Made by a program: the position numbers and the translations under genes. 64,000 nucleotides of DNA from Anagrus nilaparvatae (lineage: Eukaryota; Arthropoda; Insecta; Hymenoptera; Mymaridae), in NCBI GenBank assembly GCA_022575985.1, contig JAKSXM010000007.1:16308501-16372500 (forward strand), in the 5' to 3' direction. The notes beneath the pieces are model-generated. The model was not told the DNA's origin and ran no database searches. It saw nothing but the letters and a program-made list of their open reading frames with translations. Of the stretch, positions 47,277 to 58,675 are shown piece by piece. Each line of letters opens with the position of its first letter. The first letter of the stretch is position 1.

Positions 47277-47340
47277 AACCGTTACGAAATTTGCGAAGTA
47301 ATAAATAATATAAAATAATAATAAATGCGCGAAGCAAGAA
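47277..47340 (+). repeat. Copy of the 6540-6700 LTR-like sequence
   Basis: ACCGTTACGAAATTTGCGAA, then GTAATAAATAATATAAAATA matches the minus strand of about 6555-6595. Homology beyond this is not clear. Confidence 0.5.
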
Positions 47341-47514
47341 TAGTACAGGACGCGATAAAAAAATATAAATACTGGACGTGGTAGGAGTAGAATCGCAGTT
47401 TTGAAACAAGAACTGAGGCAGACATTGGTTTTAGGAACTGCAGCACAGAGATAAAGACTTACTTAGGAGCTGCATCACAGAGAGAAAAACTTCAGTTATT
47501 TAATGCATAAAAGA

Positions 47515-47595
47515 AACAGCTATTTTTTAAACAAGGAGTAAAATATTGATTTTGACTTTCCATGCAGTTGTATGCACGTGATAGTACAGACGGCT
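47515..47595 (-). repeat. Dispersed small inverted-repeat family (copy D)
   Basis: On the minus strand it reads GTGCATACAACTGCATGGAA, AGTCAAAATCAATATTTTAC, then CCTTGTTTAAAAAATAGC, matching the right halves of the copies at 5530, 31045 and 31495. Confidence 0.55.
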
Positions 47596-47639
47596 TGAGG
47601 TTAGTGGAATTCCGATGTCGAATAGCAAAAATTTTTTTT

Positions 47640-47805
47640 CTTGCTCAAAGATTGTATATGGTTTGAAACGTAAAGCAAATTGAAAATTGTTCTTTCATTT
47701 TAAGAGTTTTATTCTTTTACTCATCATACCACTACGCGCATACCTTAAATAAACGGAAAAAAGCAACGTTTCAAGTCGTTCGCAATCGTTTGATCATAAA
47801 AAAAA
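47640..47805. repeat. Hairpin element, TTTGAAACGT family (copy 1)
   Basis: TTGCTCAAAGATTGTATATG with GTTTGAAACGT (47641-47672) is imperfectly complementary to AACGTTTCAAGTCGTTCGCA with ATCGTTTGATCA (about 47766-47797). A TTCTGCTAGCAACAAGCG word follows. The same structure occurs at 61309-61510. Confidence 0.6.
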
Positions 47806-49524
47806 AATTCTGCTAGCAACAAGCGATATTCCGATTAACGTAAGCGATTTTTTTTAGTGTACGTTTTAAGCTATTAACAATAGTTTAAACGAAAAAAAAA
47901 ATCTGGCTACCACCACCAGCATTAAAAAATTTCGGAATTCTGAGATTTTTTAGTCAGTATAAGGTTCATTTTTCCGCAAAATAACTTTAGCTTTTAATTT
48001 AAACTTCATTATTACACTAATAACTCACAATATATAAAACATGCTACAGGCTGCACTAGTCCTTAAAGAGTTAAATATTGACTATAAAAAAAATCATAAA
48101 ATTTTGTATAAATTTTTATAACTAACAACAAGGCCCTTTCTACATCAGACGATATAATTTTATTTTATGATTATGTTCCTATTTAAAATATATAGAAATG
48201 TAATTTAAAAAGAAAACAATATTGTTTGGTGTAAGGACGGCCTAAGTTCATTTAAATTTTTTAAATATCTTTGGAATTTCCAAATAAACGAAAAAAATTG
48301 AAATTTTAACTTCTATTATTTTTCTATGAATAATCTAATTAAATAAATGGAAAATTTGTCTAAAACTAGTCTTATTTAAAATTTTTCATTTGGGGCTTTA
48401 AAGCTCTAAAAAAATTTACATTTTTAAGTGTATGTCTTTGAATTTAAAATATATCATAAAACTTATATATGGAATAGGTACTTTTTGTATAAATTAACCC
48501 ATGTTTAAAATATTTTATATAATATGTATTAAGGTATAAATGATTTATTGCAACTAGACACGTACAGTTATATACATAAGGTTTTAGATTTAATTCGTAT
48601 TTTAATTTTCCATGCATACAAGAAAATATATAAAACTTTTCACTGTATAAATAAAGTTGTACAAATAACACTGAATATTATTAATTAAATCATTTTAATT
48701 GAAATCATAAAATATTGAGTAATAAAGAAACAGTTAAATCCTAGTGTTGTTATCGGAATGATGTGACAACATCAGATGACTTGTCAGATTACTGCCAACT
48801 GAAAATGAAAGATTAATTGAAATAAACTAAATATATTTATTTGATCAACAGTTGGCACCGGAAAACCGCAAGATTTTATCGAAAATGATATTAAAACCAG
48901 CCTCAGTTTCTGAACAGGTCACGTGTATTACCGTACATTTTATTTACATTAAAAAATTTACTGAGTAATGTATTTCCAAAATGATTATAATCCAAAATAA
49001 GAATAATATAAAAAGTTTTACTTGGGAAACAAATAAAAAGAATTAATCATACATATTTAGGAAGATTAGAATTTTAAAAGAATACATAACAAAGAAAATT
49101 AAGCACGTTAAAGAAAAGTATAAAATAAAAGTTAAACCAAATATTGCATTTATTAAAAGGATTTAAGGGAAAAGCGGTTTGTATTAAATTGGAAAATAAT
49201 AGTTAGCTTTAATAACGAGCTTATATATATTTAGAGAGAATCATTAAAGTATATTGTATTTAAGTAAACACTGTGCTTTACAAAAACTTTTGGCGTTTCT
49301 TATGGTATTAATATATTTTATACAAATTAGGTCAATAAGTTTCGTATAAATATTATTATTAATATTTTAGCTTCCTAATATCGTTGGATAGAATCAAATA
49401 AATTTAGCGAAGGTAAAGTAGCTTTTATAATTAATTTTTTAATTAGATTCTTATTAATAAAATATGAGGTCTAAACCGGGTAATCGTGTCAACTAATCTT
49501 ATACTGAGTGATGGCCTATCAGAT
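47806..49524. other. AT-rich DNA, no gene
   Basis: No gene or array is recognised. CCCTTTCTACATCAG at 48133 (just upstream of ATAATTTT) resembles the element ends at 31366-31637. The 75-codon open stretch at 48444-48671 (-) is not supported. Confidence 0.5.
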
Positions 49525-50035
49525 CACTGTAAAAAGTAACTTTCTTAGATTTACAAAAAAAATAGAATTTTTTCGGAAAATTAGTGAATTTTCAAAAAGT
49601 TTTGTAAATATTCGATAAAAATCGTAAATTTACGAAATTTAGTATATTATCGAAAAATTCGAGAATTCTCGATTTTTTTTAGTGATTTTACGGAAAAATT
49701 TGCAAATTGACAACTATTTTTTGTAAATTTTCGAAAAAAATTGTAAATTTTCAATTTTTCTTGCGAAATTTGCGAATTGATTTTACGGAAAAATTTGCAA
49801 ATTGACAACTATTTTTTGTAAATTTTCGAAAAAAATTGTAAATTTTCAATTTTTCTTGCGAATTCACAAAAAAAAATCGAAAATACTCAGATTTTTTGTC
49901 AATATACTAAATTTAGTAATTATACGATTTTTTACGAATATTTACAAATTTTTTTGTAAATTTACTAATTTTTCGAAAATGTTCTAATTTTTTACATGTT
50001 CTAATAATCACTGTAGAAAGTTACTTTTTACAGTG
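49525..50035. mobile_element. 511-bp MITE, CACTGTAAAAAGT family, internal 95-bp duplication
   Basis: The ends CACTGTAAAAAGTAACTTTC (49525) and AAGTTACTTTTTACAGTG (to 50035) match the 45344 element. A 95-bp segment starting GATTTTACGGAAAAATTTGC occurs twice in tandem (49684 and 49779). The right end also has a second, inverted terminal copy immediately inside (CACTGTAGAAAGT at 50009). The flanks read AT on both sides. Non-coding. Confidence 0.85.
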
Positions 50036-50685
50036 ATTATTAAAAAATAAAGGGAAAAAAAATCTTGGTTAGTAGTGGCCTAAACCAGGACTCTCTGTCT
50101 GACTCTTACATCCTATATAGGAATTTCAGTCTTCATCCTAACTTTGATTTTTGAGCATGAGAGGAGGATTTGTAACAAAAAAAAAATTCCCTTTTGCTTC
50201 TACCTCAGAAAAGTATTCGCGTATTTTGCTCACTTAATAAGATTTAGGTAATACGCAACATTTCCAAAATCACTCTCTTTAGATTTCTCACTCTGAAAAG
50301 GACGGCAACCGCTAAAGATTTTAAAAAAGTTTCTTTAGCAGAATCTATCAATAATGATTGTGGTGATACCCTTTTTTGCCATTTGCATAAATCATCACGA
50401 AAATAACCTTGACCTACTAAGAACTGCATAAGGTAAACGTCAACCTTTTTATATTTGATTTAGGGACTTCGAATAATTCAGGTTTAGGGAATCAAAATAG
50501 TTTGGGTTTAGTAAAAATAGTGATATTGAGTAAAATTTGTATTATACCTAGTCCTCAGCTGGAAGTAAACATGTTCCATGCATTTAGGTTGTGTTTACAC
50601 AAACTGGTTATAAGTTTTTTATTTATTTGAAATCAGAATTTACCATAAACCCTTAAATTTTGCCCATTAACTATGATACTTTTAT
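50036..50685. other. Non-coding DNA
   Basis: It follows the MITE. The 61-codon open stretch at 50244-50429 (-) has no recognised domain. Nothing further is seen. Confidence 0.5.
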
Positions 50686-50689
50686 TTAT

Positions 50690-50805
50690 AACTTTTGCAG
50701 AAAGTAAAATATTCATTCTCTGGGGCAGTTTAGAGGGTGGCTGGGGTAGCTGGATCAAAAACTAAGAATGGTGAGTAAATTTTGACTTCCAATTCATTTT
50801 TAGAA
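50690..50805 (+). repeat. Direct repeat copy 1 (pair with 52005)
   Basis: TACTTTTATTTATAACTTTT, GCAGAAAGTAAAATATTCAT and GGCAGTTTAGAGGGTGGCTG (then GGGTAGCTGG) recur in order and orientation, with moderate divergence, at 52010-52110. The copies are 1.3 kb apart. The pair might be diverged LTRs of a small element or a segmental duplication. Confidence 0.6.
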
Positions 50806-50829
50806 CATCAAAATATGTATCTAACTGTA

Positions 50830-51080
50830 AGGATCGCCAAAATATTTAAATTTCGCGCCGTTTAAAATTTTTGGTTTTTAATAAAATATCAGTTTTGGGG
50901 GAGAAGTGACAATTGCGCGCGCGAAACGATAAACCGACACTCGCGGGCATTGCTGTCTCCAGCGTCAATAAAGTAAGACGTACCGGCATCAAAATAATAT
51001 TTTTCATATTTTCGAAGGATTCACGTGGTTAGAAAAATTGAAAAATACGTTACTTGAAACCGCCCGGATGGGGTAAGATC
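50830..51080. other. GC-richer island between the direct repeats
   Basis: The segment contains ATTGCGCGCGCGAAACGATA, GACACTCGCGGGCATTGCTG and AATAAAGTAAGACGTACC, unlike the A/T-rich surroundings. It could be LTR or promoter sequence of a lost element. No coding domain is seen. Confidence 0.35.
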
Positions 51081-52004
51081 TTTTGATAAAATTAAGTTTT
51101 TATATTTAATATTTAATTATTGTAATTTTTTGTACGCAGCGGTTTCTTTTTTATACATGGAATTTTAATGGATTTAAATCAAGTTTTGTAATGCAATGGC
51201 GATTGCATAATTTCAAGGTTTATTTTGTTTTCCCGGTTTAACAAAACGAATTCGATAGCAAGGCCTGCATCTTTTCAGCTGGTGCCGGGATACAAAATAA
51301 AATCATCATTATAACTCATTTTCCACGAAAGCCTGTGTGCTGTTCTAGGAAATTGTAACATCAGTAATTTAACGTGTTTTTTAGTAATTATATAATCACG
51401 TGATAGTGTTTGTGAATATGTTATTAGGAAAATACAGTGATAGAAAAATAACAGAAATTGTGTATTTAATAAAAACAAAATATTAATGAAAAATATATAT
51501 GGCGAATAGTCGGAGAAAAAATGTAAACAAAGATAAGATAGTTGTTTGTCATACAAGTGCGAAAAGAATAATTTTTAATATTGTGTGTTTAATGTTAAGA
51601 TTATATTAAATAAATAAAAGATAAAGATTATCCAACAATATAGGCATATTATATTAAGTGTATGAGTGAGAAAGTAAAAGTATTGTTTTTAATTGATAAA
51701 TACATTAAGAAAGGTGTGTCCTGATTTGAGATTCCTTGTTTAATTTACCATCTGAATAGCCAACTGGATCAGACGATCTCACTTGATGTTGTATTAAGTG
51801 TGTGTAATATTTAAGATCAAAATAGTAATAAATCAACTTCTTTATCTTATTGACAAATATATATATATATGTGTATTTTTTTTTGTAATAAATATTTCTT
51901 GCCCTATCTTTGAACTCCACTAAAGATTTTTTAGTAATTAAATTTTTGCGGGAATAAAAATTATTTTTTAAAATCTAGTAATTTTAATTCCGACTATTAC
52001 AAAA
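51081..52004. other. AT-rich DNA, no gene
   Basis: Two minus-strand open stretches (51275-51556 and 51705-51920) are hydrophobic or tyrosine-rich translations of A/T-rich sequence without domains. A (TA)n tract lies at about 51858-51871. Confidence 0.5.
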
Positions 52005-52115
52005 CTAAGGTACTTTTATTTTTAACTTTCGGACAAAGTAAAATATTTGCCTTCTGGTCGGTTTAGAGGGTTGCTAGGGTAGCTGGGGCAAAATCTGAGA
52101 ATGTAGGGTCAATTC
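52005..52115 (+). repeat. Direct repeat copy 2 (pair with 50690)
   Basis: It matches copy 1 through TACTTTTATTT, AAAGTAAAATATT, GGTTTAGAGGGTTGCTAG and GGGTAGCTGGGGCAAAA. Confidence 0.6.
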
Positions 52116-52940
52116 TGATACCGAAAAACTTACCTGCAGGTAGGTTTAGTTCCAGGATCAGAACTTTTTTTGTGTGTAACTGTGTAATTATTAAAAGCAA
52201 ATATTTTACTGCTTTGTCTATAGAAGACTTTAAAAAAGTAATCTAAGAATAATTTTATGAAACAATTTTTTCTAACCACATTCATGTAACTGAAATACTT
52301 AAAGCATAAATTTGTTTAAAACCTTTTACTTTTGCCACTGCATGCAAATGAAAGCAGCAAACATTATGAACAACATGAATGTGGTTTCTAGTTTGTTGGA
52401 AATTGGGAGATGGTCTTCTTAGAGCAACTGTATATTAGTATGTTTCCATAAAATAATTCTAATTGAAAGCATAAAAAAGTGTTTTGTATAGGTTTTTTCA
52501 AATTTTTGATAGCCCATCCTCTTGGGCGATAATTTCAGAGAGTCCGCTCTGGCGCACTGTAAGCACACATTAAAAGTACTCTAACTAGACTATCCCCTGT
52601 TGAAAAAAATCTTATTATAATTTTAAATTATTTAAAAAAAACCGTATTAAACAGATTTTAAAATTTTGTTATTTAGCGTTTAATCTGTTTAGATCTGTTG
52701 GTAAACGAGCAGTTTTTAAAAATTTGATGAAAATGGGCTTTTTATATGTACAATTTAATACTTGGTGTAAAATTTTAGTCATATTGTTAAAATATATTCA
52801 TATTCTTAATTTAAATTATTACTGTCAATTTTTTTATTGAAAATAAAAATCTTACGAAAGCATTATTACGTATATATATAATTAATTTTTTTCTGGACTG
52901 AAAGTCAAAAAAAAAAATAGGTTCCCGTGTAGATAGAGGC
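52116..52940. other. Non-coding DNA
   Basis: AT-rich; no gene, RNA or repeat array recognised. Confidence 0.5.
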
Positions 52941-53715
52941 TTTTAAATTACATGTCTATAGTAAAATTTCATGCTCTTACCGAATCTGAAGTCAGATTTT
53001 ACTTACAACCATTTCAAATGCCCCAAAAATAGGGGTAATGGGGGTGAAAAAGAGGCTTATTTGTGCAAAAAAATTACATTTTTTAGGTTTGTGGGATATT
53101 TAATTGGATTTCAACCCTTATATTGCAACTAGGGGTAGTTTTCCCAAAAACTTCAAATATTGTTTTTTTAGTTCCAAATCGGTTCTAATAGGTAAATTTT
53201 ACTCCTAATTCCATTTTTTGAATTTGTTTTGAGCTAAAACGCTTGTGTAAGCGTAAAAATAGGGGTAATCAGGGCTAAATGGAACCTAAAGAATTTATTA
53301 TTTTTATATAGGAAACAAAATTTTAGAATTTTACGCTTATAGAAGCTTTTTAGCTCAAAACAAATTCAAAAAATGGAATTAGGAGTAAAATTTACCTGTT
53401 AGAACCGATTTGGAACTAAAAAAACAATATTTGAAGTTTTTGGGAAAAACTACCCCTAGTTGCAATATAAGGGTTGCAATCCAATTAAATATCCCAGAAA
53501 CCTAAAATATGTAAGTTTTTTGCACAAATAAGTAATTTTAAATGTTTTTTCGTATCATTTTTTTATTTTTATATTGATTTTTCCGTCATTTTTATTTTAG
53601 CCTCTTTTTCACCCCCATTACCCCTATTTTTGGGGCATTTGAAAGGGTTGTAAGTAAAATCTGACTTCAGATTCGGTAAGAGCATGAAATTTTACTATAA
53701 ACATGTAATTTAAAA
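52941..53715. repeat. 0.78 kb inverted repeat
   Basis: TTTTAAATTACATG at 52941 is complementary to CATGTAATTTAAAA ending at 53715. The arms run inward through ATGCTCTTACCGAATCTGAA, CCCCAAAAATAGGGGTAATG and AACCGATTTGGAAC-type sequence to a center near 53300, where TTTTGAGCTAAAACGC faces GCTTTTTAGCTCAAAA. The right arm holds about 80 extra A/T bases (about 53530-53605). It directly adjoins the 150-bp repeat array that follows, so both may be parts of one element. Confidence 0.85.
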
Positions 53716-53739
53716 ATACAAAAAACGCCAAAATTTTTT

Positions 53740-54260
53740 TTATTTTAGGAAGTAATACTTAATTTTTTCCTATGAAAGTACGAAAATCTAGAATTATTGT
53801 TTGCAAAGGATTTCTCCATCTGATACATGATTTTTCGAAAATTTTTTTTTTCTAATTTTTTACATAAAATAATTAAATAAATACCATAATTTTTTTTCTT
53901 TTTGGACGTAGTACCTCATTTTTTCCCATGAAAGTACTAATATGTAGAATTATCTTTTTAACTGGATATCAACAATCTGATACCTAATTTTTTTTCAAAA
54001 TTTTCTTTTAAAATTTTTTACATAAAAAAATTAGAAAAAAACAATAATTTTTTTTTCTTTAGGACTTAGTACTTAATTTCTTCCTATAAAAGTACGAAAA
54101 TCTAGAATTATCGTTTTTAAAGGATTCCTCCATCTGATACGTAATTTTTCGAAATTTTTTTTTTCAAAATTTTTTACAGTAAAAAGTTAAAAAAATGTTA
54201 TCTTTTTATTGACGTAGTGCCTATTTTATTTCTCTGAAAGTATTAATACCTGAAATTATG
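53740..54260 (-). repeat. 150-bp repeat array, inverted relative to 42770-44215
   Basis: The anchors GTACTTAATTT...(C/T)ATGAAAGTAC recur near 53752, 53907, 54065 and 54212 and are the complement of the units at 42.8-44.2 kb. About four units are present. GATACGTAATTTTTCGAAAA (54137) matches as well. Confidence 0.8.
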
Positions 54261-54309
54261 AGTTTTGAATATTTTAATATTTTAATTTTATATTAGGTAA
54301 AATAGAACA

Positions 54310-54377
54310 TTGACAACATTTTGTTATTGCTAATGAGGAACCATAGTACCAATTACTTGGCAGCGTTTTTTTTTATG
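54310..54377 (-). repeat. Element end paired with 42665-42720
   Basis: TTGTTATTGCTAATGAGGAA, then CCATAGTACCAATTACTTGG and CAGCGTTTTTTTTT is the inverse of 42665-42720. It lies just outside the array, as at the other locus. Confidence 0.8.
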
Positions 54378-56089
54378 CACTAAAATTAATATATATTTTA
54401 TAGACACCGTATTAGAGTATTTATTTTTATTATTTGTTATGGAACTAATTTTTACGTATTGAGTTAAATTTTTATTTAAAATGATCTTATCTTTAAAAAT
54501 CTATGTTAAAATCTTTTTCGGAGACAAAAAAAAGAGACCTAAAAACAAGGGTCATATCAATGAGCCTTCAAAATTTTTTTTTCATCTCGTGAAAGAATTA
54601 GATATAACATATAAATTACAAATCGTCATATATCGCGTTTTTTTTTATTTTTTTTGCAAAAATGGTGTCACGTGGTCGTATAAACCAATTGAAGTAAGAA
54701 CTTACAAATTTTTTTGTTTTAAAGTTTGTATTTCAAAAAGTTGTTGACCATGCACCATAAAAAACATTATTTTAAGTTGAAAAAAAATTTGTGGCTAAAA
54801 TATGACAAAAAATCCATTACCGTTTCTATTAAGAACTTGGTGTTTTAAGCATTTCATTTAATTTTAGACGTAACAACAGCTATTTAACTTTAAATCAATG
54901 TTTTAGATGCTATTTTAGTTTAAAATATGACAAAAAATTTCGTATTTATTCACAAAAGCATAAAAATACTTTTTTATACCTCAAGAAATAATCGGTTTAA
55001 AGCACAATAATAAAAATTTTTTAATTTTACTAAGTTTTTATGACAATATAACAAGTTGATCCTTTGATAAAAAAACTTTTACTTTATGTTTTCTAAAAAT
55101 TACAGCACTAAAACAAGATTTTTATATTATTTTTTTTAAATTTATTTTTGCAAAAAAAATGAAAATGAGCCATACATTAAAACCCTTTCTAAGTTTTTCT
55201 GCAATCATTTAAAATCATAAAATTATTGTATAACTAAATACGTTCAAATCAATGTAGTGATCAATATGTTGAAAATTATAAATCTATATATATATATATA
55301 TTGATATTATAAATATTATAAATTTTAGTTGTTTTTAATGTTTTTAATGTTTTCATTAAATCAAGTAAACTGTAAAATATAAGCATTGTTGATTTTTAAA
55401 TACTTTTTAGTTAATTAAAAGCTTTTTTGTTATCATAAACCCAAAAAAAATATTCATAAAAGTAAAAACATTTTTATTAATTAATAAAAATTCGAATTGA
55501 GTGATGGGCATTTTTAGTAAAACATACAAAATTTTCGGTCGAGTCAACAGATAATTTTAAAAATAGGCCAAAAAACTAGATTATATAAATAATATAATTC
55601 CAAAATTTTTAATTTAATTATTTGATTTTTAAGTTGATTATCTTTGGCAGCCACTTTATATTTTTTTGAAAACATTTCAAAAATAAACCGAAATTTGTCT
55701 ATTTTCACGTAAAGCTCTGCGTAAAATTTCCTGCACTTTTTTCTACTCCAAGGCAAACAAATATATCGTATACCACTATGGGTATTTTACATTTAAAAAA
55801 ATTTGAAAATTTTTACCATTTTATGTATCATATCTAAAAAATAAAGTGACATCAAATGTATTAAAACTAAAACACCTGTGCAAAAAATTAGGCATTACGT
55901 TAACAAAAAAAAAACGAGATATTGAAAAATATATACATGAATTTTATAAAATTAGAATTCCAGTGGGATAAAATTAAGGATTGCTTTTAAAATGAAAAAA
56001 AATTTGAAAATATTGGTTATGAAAACCAATAAATTTGAGTAAAAACGATATTTCTAAAATTAGTACTTCCAAATAAAAAAATTTTTGAA
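54378..56089. other. AT-rich DNA, no gene
   Basis: An 88-codon plus-strand open stretch at 54481-54747 and a 70-codon minus-strand one at 55544-55756 have no recognisable domains. A TA tract lies at about 55285-55300. Confidence 0.5.
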
Positions 56090-56425
56090 ATTGCTTCTAA
56101 AATTCTAATTTTTGATAGAAATAGGATCTAAAAACTTTCTACAAGCTTCAAGTTTCCAAAAAATTATATTACTCGTCTCTTTTCATTGAATAGTTTCTAG
56201 ATATTGCTATTAGATATTTCTTTTCAAAGATAATAATTAAAATTGACTTTTTTTAAAAACCTAAAATTAGGATTCTGACTTTAAATTATCATATCTGTTC
56301 AATAAACAATTAAAAAAAGGCGAGCAAAAAATTTTGGAATCTTGAAGCTTGTAGAAATTTTTTGAGGCCTATAAGATCCATTTTCATGAAAAATTAGAAT
56401 TTTTGCATCAATAATTTAAAAAAAA
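56090..56425. repeat. Hairpin relic related to 34140-34400
   Basis: AAATTCTAATTTTTGATAGA...AGGATCT...CTACAAGCTTCAAG (56098-56150) is complementary to CTTGAAGCTTGTAGA...AGATCCATTTTCATG...AATTAGAATTTTT (56341-56404). Order and spacing resemble 34140-34400 (TTTCTGACGAAAATGGG...TTTTACTCGTTTCTTTT). It lies next to the large palindrome and may be a member of the same group. Confidence 0.6.
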
Positions 56426-56684
56426 TTTTTAAATTGGTCATTTTGGGCCTTTTTTAAGCTCTCCTAAAAAAAGTTTATAGAAACCTGTAAGATTTTAAAA
56501 ACAATTTCAAGGGATTCCTGGATCATAGTAAAGACCATTCTATGAAAGAAACCTGAAAAGCCAGAACTTTCAGATTATCAAGCATTCAAACCCACCGTGC
56601 CCAGTTTATATATTATACGTTACCGTTTTATTTTCTATTTAAGTTTTTGTATGCAGACCCGACGAATTTTCGAAATATCTCTTA

Positions 56685-56900
56685 TGATCTCCGCTGATCT
56701 TTTTAGATCTCCGGAGATCACTTTTGATTTCTGGAGATCTCCGGAGATCTCCATAAATCACAATTGATCGCAAATTTCAGGTGATTTCTTTAGTTCTCTG
56801 GAGACCTCCGGAGATCTCCGGAGATCTCCGGAAATCACTTTTGATCTCTGGAGATTAAAATAGATCTAAAGTAATCTCCAGAGATCACTGAGGTAAAAAA
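56685..56900. repeat. GATCTCCGGAGATC repeat cluster, left arm
   Basis: Head-to-head GATCTCCGGAGATC palindromes and half units (GATCTCTGGAGAT, GATTTCTGGAGATC) alternate with ATCACTTTTGAT and ATCACAATTGATCG. Each unit is itself self-complementary, so the DNA could form local cruciforms as well as the big foldback. It is mirrored at 58460-58675. Confidence 0.9.
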
Positions 56901-58459
56901 AAAGTTAGAAAAATTTAGAAAAAATATTTATAATCATTAAGCAAAGTTGTAAAACGATAAACTTGATTGTTTTACCTTATTTTTTGGCTTTATTTAAATT
57001 TAAAAAATGCGAAAAAAATGCTACTATTAGTTATTTTACTAAAACATCAAAAATCAAAAAGTACAGCAATAAGTTTACTAATTTTTATAATGAAAATAAT
57101 TATTGGAATCGTCTCAATAAGAAATACAATTAGGTAAATGAGTAAAAAAAATTAGTTATTTGATCATTAATAATTTTAATAAATATTTATAATTTTAATT
57201 ACAATATATTAGTCAACATATTTTAAATTAGTCAACAATTTCTATAAACAAATAATTATAATTCATTTTTTTAACAACAATAATTATTACCATGATAGGT
57301 ACTTTGTAATCTATTTATAAAATAAAAAAATAAATAATTGTTTACTAATCTGGCTAAATCTTAAATTATAAGAACTGGTACTCACAAGGGGAGACCGGAA
57401 CATTTGGGTGGTTAAATTACAATCTATTGTTATGGATGACTTTAATATGTTGAAAAAACACCCAAGATATCCTCCGTTTATTCCAACGCGCCTTCTGGGC
57501 TTAGAAACGCAGGGCTCAATGTTATAAAATAGGATTTTTAGACAATTTTCAAAATGATGCGATAAGCTCGAAAATTAACCAAAATACTTTCGGTCGGTCC
57601 TATTTTTATTGAAAATTGCAATTTTTGCAGCAATTTAAAAATTGGTAATTTTGGTCCAAAAATGGGCATTTGGTTTATTGACTAAAACGCTGTGAGAATA
57701 GGTGATGGAGCATTGCGAATAACGGGAGTTAAAAGATGATACTTATACGGAAAAAATGAGACCAACCGAAAGTATTTTGGTTAATTTTCGAGCTTATCGC
57801 ATCATTTTGAAAATTGTCTAAAAATCCTATTTTATAACATTGAGCCCTGCGTTTCTAAGCCCAGAAGGCGCGTTGGAATAAACGGAGGATATCTTGGGTG
57901 TTTTTTCAACATATTAAAGTCATCCATAACAATAGATTGTAATTTAACCACCCAAATGTTCCGGTCTCCCCTTGTGAGTACCAGTTCTTATAATTTAAGA
58001 TTTAGCCAGATTAGTAAACAATTATTTATTTTTTTATTTTATAAATAGATTACAAAGTACCTATCATGGTAATAATTATTGTTGTTAAAAAAATGAATTA
58101 TAATTATTTGTTTATAGAAATTGTTGACTAATTTAAAATATGTTGACTAATATATTGTAATTAAAATTATAAATATTTATTAAAATTATTAATGATCAAA
58201 TAACTAATTTTTTTTACTCATTTACCTAATTGTATTTCTTATTGAGACGATTCCAATAATTATTTTCATTATAAAAATTAGTAAACTTGTTGCTGTACTT
58301 TTTGATTTTTGATGTTTTAGTAAAATAACTAATAGTAGCATTTTTTTCGCATTTTTTAAATTTAAATAAAGCCAAAAAATAAGGTAAAACAATCAAGTTT
58401 ATCGTTTTACAACTTTGCTTAATGATTATAAATATTTTTTCTAAATTTTTCTAACTTTT

Positions 58460-58675
58460 TTTTTACCTCAGTGATCTCTGGAGATTACTTTAGATCTATT
58501 TTAATCTCCAGAGATCAAAAGTGATTTCCGGAGATCTCCGGAGATCTCCGGAGGTCTCCAGAGAACTAAAGAAATCACCTGAAATTTGCGATCAATTGTG
58601 ATTTATGGAGATCTCCGGAGATCTCCAGAAATCAAAAGTGATCTCCGGAGATCTAAAAAGATCAGCGGAGATCAT
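58460..58675. repeat. GATCTCCGGAGATC repeat cluster, right arm
   Basis: This is the mirror copy of the left-arm cluster, identical as far as I compared. It lies about 0.7 kb upstream of the MATH-BTB start codon. Confidence 0.9.
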
